NCBI GenBank assembly: GCA_029953615.1
Contig: CP124529.1
Coordinates: forward strand, 186,001 to 250,000
DNA: 64,000 bases
Reading direction: 5' to 3'
Source: Pseudomonas putida
Lineage (GTDB): Bacteria > Pseudomonadota > Gammaproteobacteria > Pseudomonadales > Pseudomonadaceae
Part shown: positions 16,668 through 26,521 of the stretch, piece by piece
Numbering within the stretch: position 1 is the stretch's first letter
Layout: each line of letters starts with the position of its first letter
The notes under the pieces: generated by a model
What the model was told of the DNA's origin: nothing
Database searches by the model: none
Seen by the model: the letters and a program-made list of their open reading frames with translations, nothing else
Made by a program: the position numbers and the translations under genes

Positions 16668-16907
16668 TCAGATTTCCTGGGTTTCTTCTTTCTTGTCGGC
16701 GTCCTTGGGCTTGTGCCCTTCGCTGCCGATGGCCTCGCTCAACGCCTGCTGCGCGGCCTTGTTGGTGTCGTCGATGGCCTGCTTGGCCGACTGTGCGGCC
16801 TGGTCGAGCATCTGCTGGGCAGATTTCTCGGCCTGTTCGCAACCGGCCAGGGTGAACAGGGCCAAGGCCAGCACCAGCGGCGTGCCGATGGATTTGAGTT
16901 GCAGCAT
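16668..16907 (-). CDS. Small alanine-rich lipoprotein
   Basis: 79 residues from the ATG at 16907. The signal peptide MLQLKSIGTPLVLALALFTLAGC ends at lipobox Cys23. The mature part is an Ala/Gln/Lys-rich helix with repeats of the type AQQMLDQAAQSAKQAIDDTN, likely a coiled coil reminiscent of Lpp-like envelope lipoproteins, then a charged tail. It is probably co-transcribed with the downstream terC. Confidence 0.8.
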   Translation of the reverse strand: MLQLKSIGTPLVLALALFTLAGCEQAEKSAQQMLDQAAQSAKQAIDDTNKAAQQALSEAIGSEGHKPKDADKKEETQEI

Positions 16908-17042
16908 GGGTTCCTCGCTTGTCGATAGTCCGGCGGCGCACAGGGGCGCCTGATGGAGCCGCATTCTAAAGAGCGTAATACATCAGGGAAAATTCGTTTT
17001 TTCAGCGGTTATACTTCGGTTTTTACGAATCCGGAAAACCCG

Positions 17043-17936
17043 ATGCTCAACTATCGGCAATTGCACTACTTCTGGGCCGTGGCCAAGACCGGCAGCATCG
17101 CCCGCGCCAGCGAACAGTTGAACCTGACGCCGCAAACCATCAGTGGGCAGATCAGCCTGTTCGAACAGACCTACGGCCTGGAGCTTTTCCAGCGCGTGGG
17201 GCGGCAACTGGAGCTGACCGAAACAGGGCGACAGACGCTGAGCTATGCCGAGCAGATGTTCCAGCTGGGTGGCGAACTCGAAGCCATGCTGCGGGCCGGC
17301 CCGCAGGAGCAGATCCTGTTCCGCGTGGGCGTGGCGGACGTGGTGCCCAAGTCCATCGTCTACCGCCTGCTGGCGCCGACCATGGAGCTGGACGATGTGC
17401 TGCGCATCAACTGCCGCGAAGACAAGCTCGAACGGCTGCTGGCCGACCTGGCGATCCAGCGCCTGGACCTGGTGATTTCCGACAGCCCCATGCCCAGCCA
17501 TCTGGACATCAAGGGCTATAGCCAGAAGCTGGGCGAGTGCGGGTTGAGCTTCTTTGCCACCCCGGCGCTGGCGCAACGCCTGGAAGGCCCCTTCCCCGCC
17601 TGCCTGCAGGATGCGCCATTGCTCATTCCAGGGCAGGAAACCGTGGTCCGCAGCCGCCTGCTGCGCTGGCTGGCCGAGCAGCAGGTGCAGCCGCGGATCG
17701 TGGGCGAGTTCGATGACAGCGCCTTGATGCAGGCATTCGGGCAGTCGGGCAGCGGCATCTTCGTCGCGCCCAGCGTGATCGCCGAGGAAGTGTGCCGCCA
17801 GTACGGCGTGGCGCTGATCGGGCAGACCGAGGCCGTGCATGAGTCGTTCTATGCCATTTCGGTGGAGCGCAAGGTCAAGCACCCGGGGATCGTGGCGATT
17901 ACCGAGGGCGCGCGGCGGGAGTTGTTTCACTGGTGA
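17043..17936 (+). CDS. nhaR: LysR-family transcriptional activator NhaR
   Basis: 297 residues from the ATG at 17043. The N-terminal winged helix (MLNYRQLHYFWAVAKTGSIA, SEQLNLTPQTISGQISLFEQ) and the PTMELDDVLRINCREDKLERL effector region match NhaR, the Na+-responsive activator of nhaA in enteric bacteria. No Na+/H+ antiporter gene lies next to it. Its neighbour 3' is the Na+-coupled SstT transporter, so the regulon here is open. Divergent from the lipoprotein/terC pair. Confidence 0.88.
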   Translation: MLNYRQLHYFWAVAKTGSIARASEQLNLTPQTISGQISLFEQTYGLELFQRVGRQLELTETGRQTLSYAEQMFQLGGELEAMLRAGPQEQILFRVGVADVVPKSIVYRLLAPTMELDDVLRINCREDKLERLLADLAIQRLDLVISDSPMPSHLDIKGYSQKLGECGLSFFATPALAQRLEGPFPACLQDAPLLIPGQETVVRSRLLRWLAEQQVQPRIVGEFDDSALMQAFGQSGSGIFVAPSVIAEEVCRQYGVALIGQTEAVHESFYAISVERKVKHPGIVAITEGARRELFHW

Positions 17937-17943
17937 CCGTGGG

Positions 17944-18027
17944 TGGCTTCTTCGCGGGCACGCCCGCTCCCACAGGGACCGCACAGCATTCGAAGCCTGT
18001 ACAGGAGCGCGCCCGCGAAGAGGCCTC
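17944..18027. repeat. REP inverted pair, one arm degenerate
   Basis: TTCGCGGGCACGCCCGCTCC on the left. The right arm, CAGGAGCGCGCCCGCGAAGA, has lost several stem bases. Confidence 0.8.
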
Positions 18028-18092
18028 CCCTGCTAGACAAAGGTCTATGGTAAAGTCGCGCCCTTTTCGAACATGCTGGGATATCGCTGCAC

Positions 18093-19304
18093 ATGACCCC
18101 CGTCCTCCGCTTCCTCAACCGCACCAGCCTGGTGACGCAGATCGTCATCGGGCTGATCGCCGGCATCGCCCTGGCCCTGCTTGCACCCGCCATCGCCCGG
18201 GACATGGCCTTCCTCGGGAAAGTGTTCGTCAGCGCCCTCAAGGCGGTGGCACCCGTGCTGGTGTTCATCCTGGTCATGGCGTCGATCGCCAACCACCGCC
18301 ACGGCCAGGAAACGCACATTCGCCCGATCCTCTGGCTGTATCTGCTGGGCACCTTCAGCGCCGCGGTAGTCGCGGTGGTCGCCAGTATGCTGTTCCCGTC
18401 CAACCTGGTGCTGAGCACCGGCGAGGTTACGCTGAGCGCGCCGGGCGGCATCACCGAGGTGCTGCAGAACCTGCTGCTGAGTGCGGTCGACAACCCGATC
18501 AACGCCCTGCTCAACGCCAACTTCATCGGCATACTGACCTGGGCCATCGGCCTGGGCGTGGCCCTGCGCCATGCTGGCGAAACCACCCGCACCGTGGTCG
18601 AGGACCTGTCCAACGGCGTGACCCTGATCGTGCGCGTGGTCATCCGCTTCGCCCCGCTGGGCATCTTTGGCCTGGTCAGCGCCACCCTGGCCCAGTCGGG
18701 CCTGGACGCCCTGCTCGGCTACCTGCACCTGTTGGCGGTGCTGATCGGCTGCATGCTGTTCGTGGCGCTGGTGATGAACCCGCTGATCGTATACTGGAAA
18801 ATCCGCCGCAACCCGTACCCGCTGACCCTGCTGTGCCTGCGTGAAAGCGGTATCACCGCATTCTTCACCCGCAGCTCGGCGGCCAATATTCCGGTGAACC
18901 TGGCCCTGTCGGAGCGCCTTGGCCTGCATGAGGACACTTATTCGGTATCGATCCCGCTGGGTGCGACCATCAACATGGCCGGTGCCGCCATCACCATTAC
19001 CGTGCTGACCCTGGCGGCGGTGCATACCCTGGGTATTCCGGTAGACATGCCAACCGCTGTGCTGCTCAGCGTGGTGGCGGCGGTGTGTGCCTGCGGCGCG
19101 TCAGGTGTGGCCGGCGGCTCGTTGCTGCTGATTCCGCTGGCGTGCAGCCTGTTTGGCATCCCGAGCGAAATTGCCATGCAGGTGGTGGCGGTGGGCTTCA
19201 TCATCGGCGTGCTGCAGGACTCGGCCGAAACGGCGCTGAATTCCTCGACCGATGTGCTGTTTACCGCGGCGGCGTGCCAGGCCGAAGAGCAGCGCACCGC
19301 TTGA
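18093..19304 (+). CDS. sstT: Serine/threonine:Na+ symporter
   Basis: 403 residues, eight or more membrane helices, DAACS (SDF) family. Characteristic segments include [20 protein letters not shown] near the N-terminus, [20 protein letters not shown] with the serine-rich re-entrant motif, and [20 protein letters not shown] with the NMAGA (Na+/substrate) motif. It imports L-serine and L-threonine with sodium. It is a single gene with its own promoter region after the REP. The product length equals that of known SstT proteins. Confidence 0.95.
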   Translation: MTPVLRFLNRTSLVTQIVIGLIAGIALALLAPAIARDMAFLGKVFVSALKAVAPVLVFILVMASIANHRHGQETHIRPILWLYLLGTFSAAVVAVVASMLFPSNLVLSTGEVTLSAPGGITEVLQNLLLSAVDNPINALLNANFIGILTWAIGLGVALRHAGETTRTVVEDLSNGVTLIVRVVIRFAPLGIFGLVSATLAQSGLDALLGYLHLLAVLIGCMLFVALVMNPLIVYWKIRRNPYPLTLLCLRESGITAFFTRSSAANIPVNLALSERLGLHEDTYSVSIPLGATINMAGAAITITVLTLAAVHTLGIPVDMPTAVLLSVVAAVCACGASGVAGGSLLLIPLACSLFGIPSEIAMQVVAVGFIIGVLQDSAETALNSSTDVLFTAAACQAEEQRTA

Positions 19305-19307
19305 GAT

Positions 19308-19415
19308 TGCCGGGGCCGCTTTGCGGCCCTTTCGCCGGCAAGCCAGCTTCCACAAGTACAGCGCCGGCCTGGGGCATTGTGCAGTACCTGTGGGAGCTGG
19401 CTTGCCGGCGATGAT
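19308..19415. repeat. REP inverted pair, GCCGGCAAGCCAGCT variant
   Basis: The left part begins GGGGCCGCTTTGCGGCCC. The pair is CGCCGGCAAGCCAGCTTCCA and TGTGGGAGCTGGCTTGCCGG. A third stem-sequence flavour of the same family. Confidence 0.85.
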
Positions 19416-19483
19416 GCCAGTGATTGCTTAAGCCAGGCGCTTTACCTAGGCTAGTGGCCTTTCCCCAGCAATGAGACAGGGCC

Positions 19484-20131
19484 ATGTCAGAACACGAAAC
19501 TGCCGGCGAAGGCCGCTTCAACAGCATCGAGATCCGTATTCTCGGCGCGCTGATCGAGAAGCAGGCCACCAGCCCGGAAAGCTACCCGCTGACCCTCAAT
19601 GCCCTGGTCCTGGCCTGCAACCAGAAGACCAGCCGCGAGCCGGTGATGAACCTCACCCAAGGCCAGGTCGGCCAGGCCCTGCGCGCCCTCGAAGGGCAAG
19701 ACATGACCCGCCTGCAGATGGGCAGCCGCGCCGACCGCTGGGAACACCGGGTGGACAAGGCGCTGGAGCTGGTGCCCGCGCAACTGGTACTGATGGGCCT
19801 GATGTTCCTGCGCGGGCCGCAAACCCTCAATGAGCTGCTGACCCGCAGCAACCGCCTGCACGACTTCGACGACACCGAGCAGATCCAGCACCAACTGGAG
19901 CGCCTGGTCTCGCGCGGCCTGGCCTTGCACCTGCCACGCCAGGCCGGCCAGCGCGAAGACCGTTACACACATGCCTTGGGTGACCCGGCGGAAATCGAGG
20001 CGATCCTGGCTGCACGGCAGCAGGAAGGTGGTGCACGCAGCAGCGGCGGCACTGTGTCGGAAGAACGCATCGAAGCCCTCGAAGCCCGCATCGCGGCGCT
20101 GGAGGCACGCCTGGCCGAGCTGGAAGGCTGA
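19484..20131 (+). CDS. yceH: YceH/DUF480 family protein
   Basis: 215 residues. It opens with the DUF480 signature ([44 protein letters not shown]) forming two winged-helix-like domains, and ends in a Glu/Ala/Leu coiled-coil ([20 protein letters not shown]). E. coli YceH is conserved but its function is not defined. The fold suggests DNA binding. Monocistronic. Confidence 0.92.
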   Translation: MSEHETAGEGRFNSIEIRILGALIEKQATSPESYPLTLNALVLACNQKTSREPVMNLTQGQVGQALRALEGQDMTRLQMGSRADRWEHRVDKALELVPAQLVLMGLMFLRGPQTLNELLTRSNRLHDFDDTEQIQHQLERLVSRGLALHLPRQAGQREDRYTHALGDPAEIEAILAARQQEGGARSSGGTVSEERIEALEARIAALEARLAELEG

Positions 20132-20135
20132 GCCA

Positions 20136-20324
20136 TCACGGCTCGGGGTCGGGGAAGTTGCGGCAGCTCTTGCGCTCGGCCAGCTCCCGGTCACTGGGGC
20201 GCTGGTCAACGAACACGGTGCGGCCGTCGGCATAGATTTCCAGGTAGCCCCAGTGCAGGTCCTGCTCTTGCTGCCCGGGCTTTGGGGGGACCAGCCACCA
20301 GGGTTCGCGGCTTATCAGGGTCAT
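20136..20324 (-). CDS. Small hypothetical protein
   Basis: 62 residues. It is tryptophan-rich at the start (SREPWWLVPPKPGQQEQDLHW) with a central GYLEIYADGRTVFVDQRPSD that looks like a small beta-sheet. AGGA lies ten bases before the ATG. No signal peptide or family recognised. It converges with yceH, leaving four bases between the stops. Confidence 0.6.
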   Translation of the reverse strand: MTLISREPWWLVPPKPGQQEQDLHWGYLEIYADGRTVFVDQRPSDRELAERKSCRNFPDPEP

Positions 20325-20392
20325 GGGTGGGATTCCTGAGGGTGTCTGCAGTAATCATAGACATCCTCGGGTTCACCTTTGTCAGTTCTGAC

Positions 20393-20485
20393 GCATTCGC
20401 GGGCATGCCCGCTCCCACAGGGTTCCTCACAAATCTCAAGACCTGTGCAGTACCTGTGGGAGCGGGCATGCCCGCGAAAGGGCCG
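20393..20485. repeat. REP inverted pair
   Basis: TTCGCGGGCATGCCCGCTCC and GGAGCGGGCATGCCCGCGAA enclosing about 50 bases. It ends nine bases before the ahpF stop codon on the other strand. Confidence 0.9.
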
Positions 20486-20493
20486 GTACAGGC

Positions 20494-22056
20494 TTACGCC
20501 GGTGCCGAAGTGCGGATCAGGTGGTCAAAGGCCGCCAGCGATGCCTTGGCCCCCTCACCCACCGCAATCACGATCTGCTTGTACGGCACAGTCGTCACGT
20601 CACCCGCCGCAAACACACCGGGGATGCTGGTCTGGCCCTTGGCATCGACGATGATCTCGCCACGCGGCGACAGCTCGACGGTGCCTTTCAGCCAGTCGGT
20701 GTTCGGCAGCAGGCCGATCTGCACGAAGATGCCTTCCAACGCCACTTCATGCTGCTGGTCGTTGGTGCGGTCCTTGTAGCGCAGGCCGGTCACTTTCTCG
20801 CCATTGCCCAGCACTTCGGTGGTCAGCGCACTGGTGATCACCTTCACGTTCGGCAGGCTGTGCAACTTGCGTTGCAGTACCGCATCGGCACGCAGCTGGC
20901 TGTCGAACTCGATCAGCGTTACCTGGGCGACGATACCGGCCAGGTCGATGGCCGCTTCTACACCCGAGTTGCCACCACCGATCACCGCCACGCGCTTGCC
21001 CTTGAACAGGGGGCCGTCACAGTGCGGGCAGTAGGCCACGCCACGGGCGCGGTATTCCTGCTCGCCCGGCACGTTCATTTCGCGCCAGCGGGCACCGGTG
21101 GCCAGGATCACGGTCTTGGCCTTGAGCGAGGCGCCGCCGGCCAGACGTACTTCGTGCAGGCCGCCATCAGTGGCCGGGATCAGCGCTTCACCGCGCTGCA
21201 GGTTCATGATGTCCACGTCGTACTGCTTGACATGCTCTTCCAGCGCCGTGGCCAGCTTCGGCCCTTCGGTTTCCTGTACCGAGATGAAGTTCTCGATGGC
21301 CAGGGTGTCGAGCACCTGGCCGCCGAAACGCTCGGCCGCAATACCGGTGCGGATGCCTTTACGTGCGGCATAGATGGCTGCCGAGGCGCCGGCCGGGCCA
21401 CCGCCGACCACCAGCACATCGAAGGCGTCCTTGGCGTTGATCTTTTCGGCCTGACGAGCACCGGCGTTCGTGTCGATCTTGCCGAGGATTTCTTCCAGGC
21501 CCATGCGGCCTTGGCCGAACACTTCGCCGTTCAGGTAGATGCTCGGTACCGCCATGATCTTGCGCGACTCGACTTCACCCTGGAACAGCGCGCCGTCGAT
21601 AGCCACGTGGCGCACGTTGGGGTTGAGCACCGCCATCAGGTTCAGCGCCTGGACTACATCCGGGCAGTTCTGGCACGACAGGGAGAAGTAGGTTTCGAAG
21701 GTGAATTCGCCTTCCAGTGCCTGGATCTGCTCGATCACTTCGGCACTGGCCTTGGACGGGTGGCCGCCGACTTGCAGCAATGCCAGCACCAGCGAGGTGA
21801 ATTCGTGGCCCATGGGGATGCCGGCGAAGCGCAGGTTTATGTCGGCTCCCGGGCGGTTCAGCGAGAACGAGGGACGACGGGCATCGCTGCCGTCCGCGCT
21901 GAGGGTAATCAGGTTCGACAGGCTGGCAATTTCCACCAGCAGGTCGTGCAATTCGCGGGACTTCGCGCCGTCGTCGAGGGAAGCAACGATCTCGATCGGC
22001 TGGGTGACCCGCTCCAGGTAGGTTTTCAGTTGCGATTTAAGCGTGGCGTCCAACAT
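20494..22056 (-). CDS. ahpF: Alkyl hydroperoxide reductase subunit F
   Basis: 520 residues from the ATG at 22056. The N-terminal half is a tandem thioredoxin-fold domain with the redox motif SCQNCPDVV. The C-terminal half is a thioredoxin-reductase-like flavoprotein with an FAD motif [19 protein letters not shown], the active disulphide [10 protein letters not shown] and the NAD(P)H motif [16 protein letters not shown]. It passes electrons from NADH to AhpC. Second gene after ahpC, separated by 124 bases that contain a hairpin with a T run, so ahpF is probably expressed by partial read-through. Confidence 0.96.
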   Translation of the reverse strand: MLDATLKSQLKTYLERVTQPIEIVASLDDGAKSRELHDLLVEIASLSNLITLSADGSDARRPSFSLNRPGADINLRFAGIPMGHEFTSLVLALLQVGGHPSKASAEVIEQIQALEGEFTFETYFSLSCQNCPDVVQALNLMAVLNPNVRHVAIDGALFQGEVESRKIMAVPSIYLNGEVFGQGRMGLEEILGKIDTNAGARQAEKINAKDAFDVLVVGGGPAGASAAIYAARKGIRTGIAAERFGGQVLDTLAIENFISVQETEGPKLATALEEHVKQYDVDIMNLQRGEALIPATDGGLHEVRLAGGASLKAKTVILATGARWREMNVPGEQEYRARGVAYCPHCDGPLFKGKRVAVIGGGNSGVEAAIDLAGIVAQVTLIEFDSQLRADAVLQRKLHSLPNVKVITSALTTEVLGNGEKVTGLRYKDRTNDQQHEVALEGIFVQIGLLPNTDWLKGTVELSPRGEIIVDAKGQTSIPGVFAAGDVTTVPYKQIVIAVGEGAKASLAAFDHLIRTSAPA

Positions 22057-22086
22057 ACGGGCGATTCCTTTTTCAAAACTCGGATA

Positions 22087-22119
22087 CAAAAACGCCCAGG
22101 CGAGGTCGCCCGGGCGTTT
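22087..22119 (-). terminator. Hairpin with T run between ahpC and ahpF
   Basis: On the minus strand AAACGCCCGGGCGACCTCGC is followed by CTGGGCGTTTTTG, a long stem with five T residues. As it lies inside the ahpC-ahpF unit it may set the ratio of the two proteins. Confidence 0.75.
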
Positions 22120-22180
22120 GACGGGGCGGTGAGTACTTCAGCTTTGGCGGCTGCTTACCGCCCGCGACTGGTGCACAGTC

Positions 22181-22744
22181 TTAGATCTTGCCGACCAGAT
22201 CCAGGGATGGGGCGAGAGTGGCTTCGCCTTCTTTCCACTTGGCTGGGCAAACTTCGCCCGGGTGAGCGGCAACGTACTGGGCAGCCTTCACTTTGCGCAG
22301 CAGTTCGGCAGCATCGCGGCCTACACCACCGTCGTTCAGCTCGACGATCTTGATCTGGCCTTCCGGGTTGATCACGAAGGTACCGCGATCGGCCAGGCCG
22401 GCTTCTTCGATCAGCACGTCGAAGTTGCGCGAGATGACGTGGGTCGGGTCACCGATCAGCGGGTACTGGATCTTGCCGATGGTGTCCGAAGTGTCGTGCC
22501 AGGCTTTGTGGGTGAAGTGGGTGTCGGTGGACACGCCGTAGATTTCCACGCCCAGCTTCTGGAACTCGGCGTAGTTGTCAGCAAGGTCGCCCAGCTCGGT
22601 CGGGCAGACGAAGGTGAAGTCGGCCGGGTAGAAGAACACGACAGACCACTTGCCTTTCAGGTCGGCTTCGCTGACCTGAACGAACTCGCCCTTGTGGTAG
22701 GCGGTGGCGTTGAACGGTTTGACCTGGCTGTTGATGATTGGCAT
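22181..22744 (-). CDS. ahpC: Alkyl hydroperoxide reductase subunit C (2-Cys peroxiredoxin)
   Basis: 187 residues, the family length, from the ATG at 22744 with GGAGCG upstream. The peroxidatic cysteine is Cys47 in [11 protein letters not shown] and the resolving cysteine is Cys166 in GEVCPAKW. It reduces H2O2 and organic peroxides and is recycled by AhpF. A good four-element OxyR-like site lies 73-109 bases upstream of the start. Confidence 0.97.
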   Translation of the reverse strand: MPIINSQVKPFNATAYHKGEFVQVSEADLKGKWSVVFFYPADFTFVCPTELGDLADNYAEFQKLGVEIYGVSTDTHFTHKAWHDTSDTIGKIQYPLIGDPTHVISRNFDVLIEEAGLADRGTFVINPEGQIKIVELNDGGVGRDAAELLRKVKAAQYVAAHPGEVCPAKWKEGEATLAPSLDLVGKI

Positions 22745-22816
22745 GAGAGACGCTCCTTCATGGGGTTGGAAACAGTTGACGGAGAGAATCCTAACCGCTG
22801 GTCCCGATAAAGGCTC

Positions 22817-22853
22817 ATTGGCAAAGCTCATGCTTTTGATTGGTTTTGGCTAT
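22817..22853 (-). promoter_or_regulatory. Probable OxyR-binding site upstream of ahpC
   Basis: On the minus strand the four-base elements ATAG, CAAT, ATGA and CAAT occur with exactly seven bases between each. This is the OxyR layout ATAG-N7-CTAT-N7-ATAG-N7-CTAT, with 12 of 16 positions matching. Regulation of ahpC by OxyR is established in many bacteria. This site is read by eye. Confidence 0.7.
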
Positions 22854-22913
22854 AACCGGGGTTTATTAATAGAAGGGAATGGGCTGAGCAAAGGATTGCG
22901 CAGGTATTCAAGG

Positions 22914-23006
22914 GCTTCATCGCCGGCAAGCCAGCTCCCACAGGTACAGCATAGGCCTTGAGACTTATGCAATACCTGTGGGAGCTGGCCTTGCCGGCGA
23001 TGAGGC
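22914..23006. repeat. REP inverted pair, GCCGGCAAGCCAGCT variant
   Basis: TCGCCGGCAAGCCAGCTCCC and GGGAGCTGGCCTTGCCGGCG enclose a spacer of about 35 bases, between divergent ahpC and the 3' end of gor. Confidence 0.9.
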
Positions 23007-23014
23007 CAGTGGCA

Positions 23015-24370
23015 TCAGCGGGTGGCTGTGCGCATGGTCACGAACTCTTCGGCCGCGGTCGGGTGCACGCCAATGGTTTCGTCGAACTGTTGCTTGGTTG
23101 CACCGGCCTTCAGGGCGACGCCCAGGCCCTGGATGATCTCGCCGGCGTCGGGGCCAACCATGTGACAGCCCAGCACCTTGTCGGTCTCGGCATCGACCAC
23201 CAGCTTCATCAGGGTCTTTTCCTGGATATCGGTCAGGGTCAGTTTCATCGCACGGAAACGGCTTTCGAACACCTGCACCTTGTGCCCGGCCTCCAGCGCC
23301 TGCTCCTCGGTCAGGCCCACGGTGCCGATGGGCGGCTGGCTGAAGACGGCGGTAGGGATGTTCTGGTAGTCCACCGGGCGGTATTGCTCGGGCTTGAACA
23401 GGCGCCGGGCCACGGCCATGCCTTCGGCCAGCGCCACCGGGGTAAGCTGCACGCGGCCGATCACGTCACCGATGGCCAGGATCGACGGTGCGGTGGTCTG
23501 GTACTGGTCGTCAACGCGAATGAAACCGCGCGCGTCCAGTTCCACGCCGGTGTTTTCCAGGCCCAGGTTGTCGAGCATCGGGCGGCGGCCGGTGGCGTAA
23601 AACACACAATCGGCGACCAGCTCGCGGCCGTCGTTTAGCGTGGCCTTGAGGCTGCCGTCCTCGAGCTTGTCGATGCGCTGGATGTCGGCGTTGAACTGCA
23701 GGTCGAGGCCGCGTTTTTCCAGCTCTTCCTTCAGGTGCGTGCGTACCGAACCGTCGAAGCCGCGCAGGAACAGGTCGCCACGGTACAGCAGCGTGGTAGC
23801 CGCCCCCAGGCCCTGGAAGATGCCGGCGAACTCGACGGCGATGTAGCCACCGCCTACCACCAGCACCCGGCGTGGCAGGTCCTTGAGGTAGAAGGCTTCG
23901 TTTGAGGTAATGGCCAGTTCCTTGCCCGGGATGTCCGGCACCTGTGGCCAGCCGCCGGTGGCGATGAGGATGTGCTCGGCGGTGTAGCGCTGGCCTTCCA
24001 CTTCCACTTCATTGGCACCGGTCAGGCGCGCATGGCCCTGCAGCAGGGTGACCCCGCTGTTGAGCAGCAGATTGCGGTAGATGCCGTTCAGGCGCTCGAT
24101 TTCCCGGTTCTTGTTGGCGATCAGGGTGCCCCAGTCGAAATGCCCTTCTTCGAGGGTCCAGCCGAAACCGGCAGCCTGCTCCAGTTCGTCGGCAACGTGC
24201 GCGCCGTACACCAGCAGTTTTTTCGGCACGCAGCCCACGTTGACGCAGGTACCGCCCAGGTAGCGGCTCTCGGCCACTGCCACCTTTGCGCCGAAGCCGG
24301 CGGCAAACCGCGCCGCACGCACACCGCCGGACCCGGCGCCAATCACGAACAGATCAAAATCGTAGGCCAT
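23015..24370 (-). CDS. gor: Glutathione-disulphide reductase
   Basis: 451 residues. Class I pyridine nucleotide-disulphide oxidoreductase. The N-terminal FAD motif is [16 protein letters not shown], the redox-active disulphide is [14 protein letters not shown], and the C-terminal active-site His/Glu are in [16 protein letters not shown]. It reduces GSSG to GSH with NADPH in the cytosol. It lies 98 bases downstream of galU on the same strand, but a strong terminator separates them, so it should have its own promoter. Confidence 0.95.
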   Translation of the reverse strand: MAYDFDLFVIGAGSGGVRAARFAAGFGAKVAVAESRYLGGTCVNVGCVPKKLLVYGAHVADELEQAAGFGWTLEEGHFDWGTLIANKNREIERLNGIYRNLLLNSGVTLLQGHARLTGANEVEVEGQRYTAEHILIATGGWPQVPDIPGKELAITSNEAFYLKDLPRRVLVVGGGYIAVEFAGIFQGLGAATTLLYRGDLFLRGFDGSVRTHLKEELEKRGLDLQFNADIQRIDKLEDGSLKATLNDGRELVADCVFYATGRRPMLDNLGLENTGVELDARGFIRVDDQYQTTAPSILAIGDVIGRVQLTPVALAEGMAVARRLFKPEQYRPVDYQNIPTAVFSQPPIGTVGLTEEQALEAGHKVQVFESRFRAMKLTLTDIQEKTLMKLVVDAETDKVLGCHMVGPDAGEIIQGLGVALKAGATKQQFDETIGVHPTAAEEFVTMRTATR

Positions 24371-24426
24371 GTATTCACTCTCCTAGGCAGGCGCCCAGCA
24401 TAACGCCGTTGGCCGCCGCAAACAAA

Positions 24427-24450
24427 AAAGCCACCCCGAAGGGTGGCTTT
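24427..24450 (-). terminator. Intrinsic terminator of galU
   Basis: On the minus strand AAAGCCACCC, loop TTCG, GGGTGGCTTTTTT, 18 bases after the galU stop. Confidence 0.93.
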
Positions 24451-24467
24451 CAGGCCAGCAGGACTTA

Positions 24468-25307
24468 TCAGTAAGCCTTGCCAGTCTTGTAGTAGTTCTC
24501 GAAGCAGAAGTTGGTCGCGTCGATATAGCCTTCCGCGCCACCGCAGTCGAAACGCTTGCCCTTGAACTTGTAGGCGATCACGCAACCGTTCTGCGCCTGT
24601 TGCATCAGCGCGTCGGTGATCTGGATCTCGCCACCCTTGCCCGGCTCGGTGTTGGCGATGATGTCGAAGATATCCGGGGTCAGGATGTAGCGACCGATGA
24701 TCGCCAGGTTCGACGGAGCGTCTTCCGGCTTTGGCTTCTCGACCATGTTGGTGACGCGGAAAATGTCGTCACGGATCATGTCGCCGGCGATCACGCCGTA
24801 CTTGTTGGTTTCCTGCGGGTCGACTTCCTGGATGGCGACGATAGAGCAACGGAACTGGTTGTACAGCTTGACCATCTGGGTCAGTACGCCGTCACCTTCC
24901 GGGTTCACGCACAGGTCGTCCGCCAGCACCACGGCGAACGGCTCATCGCCGATCAGCGGGCGGCCAGTGAGGATGGCGTGGCCCAGGCCTTTCATTTCGG
25001 TCTGGCGGGTGTAGGAGAACGAGCACTCGTCGAGCAGGCGACGGATACCGACCAGGTATTTTTCCTTGTCGGTGCCCTTGATCTGGTTTTCCAGCTCGTA
25101 GCTGATGTCGAAGTGGTCTTCCAGAGCACGCTTGCCGCGCCCGGTGACGATGGAGATCTCGTTCAGACCGGCATCCAGTGCCTCCTCAACGCCATACTGG
25201 ATCAGTGGCTTGTTGACCACCGGCAGCATTTCCTTTGGCATGGCTTTGGTAGCAGGCAGGAAGCGGGTGCCGTAACCGGCTGCCGGGAACAAGCATTTTT
25301 TGATCAT
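24468..25307 (-). CDS. galU: UTP-glucose-1-phosphate uridylyltransferase
   Basis: 279 residues. Nucleotidyltransferase with the N-terminal KCLFPAAGYGTRFLPATKAM loop and PKEMLPVVNKPLIQY, then ADDLCVN (metal-binding Asp) and EKPKPEDAPSN. It makes UDP-glucose for envelope polysaccharides, lipopolysaccharide core and trehalose/osmo-glucans. The length agrees with GalU proteins. Monocistronic. The 299 bases upstream hold its promoter region (not resolved) and a REP pair. Confidence 0.96.
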   Translation of the reverse strand: MIKKCLFPAAGYGTRFLPATKAMPKEMLPVVNKPLIQYGVEEALDAGLNEISIVTGRGKRALEDHFDISYELENQIKGTDKEKYLVGIRRLLDECSFSYTRQTEMKGLGHAILTGRPLIGDEPFAVVLADDLCVNPEGDGVLTQMVKLYNQFRCSIVAIQEVDPQETNKYGVIAGDMIRDDIFRVTNMVEKPKPEDAPSNLAIIGRYILTPDIFDIIANTEPGKGGEIQITDALMQQAQNGCVIAYKFKGKRFDCGGAEGYIDATNFCFENYYKTGKAY

Positions 25308-25499
25308 ATACGTCCTTACAAAAGGCTAGGCCTGTGGAATTCGGCGCAGTCTAATCAGGCGGCAGTCACCTTACAATGCCCCCACCCGTGCCGACCGATT
25401 GCATGATAGAGATAACCCAGTGTAGATAGTTCCGGGGGATCGTAAATATTGCTGTCATCAATGACCATTGGATGACAGGGATGCGCTTGCCCTGTGCCG

Positions 25500-25592
25500 C
25501 CCTCTTCGCGGGCTTGCCCGCTCCCACAGGTACTGCACAGTATCAAGACCTGTGGCGATCCTGTGGGAGCGGGCAAGCCCGCGAAGAGGCCG
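25500..25592. repeat. REP inverted pair
   Basis: CTCTTCGCGGGCTTGCCCGC and GCGGGCAAGCCCGCGAAGAG, nearly perfect over 30 bases, enclosing a spacer of about 35 bases upstream of galU. Confidence 0.92.
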
Positions 25593-25606
25593 GCAAAGGC
25601 CATGGA

Positions 25607-26521
25607 TCAACTACCAGTGCCCTGCCCGATCAGCACCCCATCGACCTTCTGCCCATACAGGTTCACGCCGTCATTGGCATGGAACTTCACCCGCGTCTTC
25701 TCGATGGAGCCTTCCACCAGCCGCGGATCCTGGGGCCGTTCATGGCGGTTGATCCAGGCCGCCACATCCCAGGCCTGCTGATCACTCAGGCTGCCCGGCT
25801 TGCCCAGTGGCATGTTGTACTTGATGAACGACGCCGCGGTGTTGATACGGTGCATGCCGGCGCCCCAGTTGTAGGAATCCTTGCCCCACAGCGGCGGCAT
25901 TACATACTCGCCCGCCACCTTCTGCCCTTCACCATTATCGCCGTGGCAAATCGCACACTGCTCGCGATAAACCTGCTGGCCGCGCTTGAAGTCGTACCCG
26001 CCCTTGGGCTGCGGCACCTCGGGGTATCCGCGCCCGGCAATCTCCACACCGGTAGGGGCCTTGGTCGACAGCCAGTACGAATACACCGCCAGCGCGGTCA
26101 TCTGTGGGCTATCGGCAGCAGGTGGCTTGCCGTTCATGCTGAACTGGAAGCAGCCCTGGATACGCTCGGCGTAGGTGTTGACCTTGTCGTTTTTCTTGCG
26201 GTACGCAGGGTACATCGGGTACGCCCCCCACATCGGCGCGGAATGCGCCAGCCGCCCCTGGTCAAGGTGGCAGTTGCTGCAGTTCATGCCGTTGCCGACG
26301 GCCTCGGGCATCAGCCTGCGGGTGTCGACGAACAGGGCATGGCCCTCGCGCACCATCTTGCCAAAGGCATTGTCAGGCAACTCGCTTTCCGCTGGCGGCA
26401 CGAACTGTGGCGCAGCCTGCACGCCAGGCACTTTCAACTGCGACTGGTCTTCCATGGCGATCTCGGCGGCCTGGGCGCTGCCCACGGCCAGCAGCAACAG
26501 GGCTGGAATCATCGGTTTCAT
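25607..26521 (-). CDS. Di-haem cytochrome c, exported
   Basis: 304 residues. Signal peptide MKPMIPALLLLAVGSAQA. Two haem-attachment motifs CSNCH (about residue 80) and CAICH (about residue 192), with MPLGKPGSLSDQQAWDVAAW near the end supplying a probable axial Met. The domain layout is like thiosulphate-dehydrogenase (TsdA)-type or SoxX-like periplasmic di-haem proteins, but the specific role is not clear. Its ATG overlaps the stop of the upstream cytochrome gene by four bases, so the two are a translationally coupled pair. Confidence 0.85.
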   Translation of the reverse strand: MKPMIPALLLLAVGSAQAAEIAMEDQSQLKVPGVQAAPQFVPPAESELPDNAFGKMVREGHALFVDTRRLMPEAVGNGMNCSNCHLDQGRLAHSAPMWGAYPMYPAYRKKNDKVNTYAERIQGCFQFSMNGKPPAADSPQMTALAVYSYWLSTKAPTGVEIAGRGYPEVPQPKGGYDFKRGQQVYREQCAICHGDNGEGQKVAGEYVMPPLWGKDSYNWGAGMHRINTAASFIKYNMPLGKPGSLSDQQAWDVAAWINRHERPQDPRLVEGSIEKTRVKFHANDGVNLYGQKVDGVLIGQGTGS

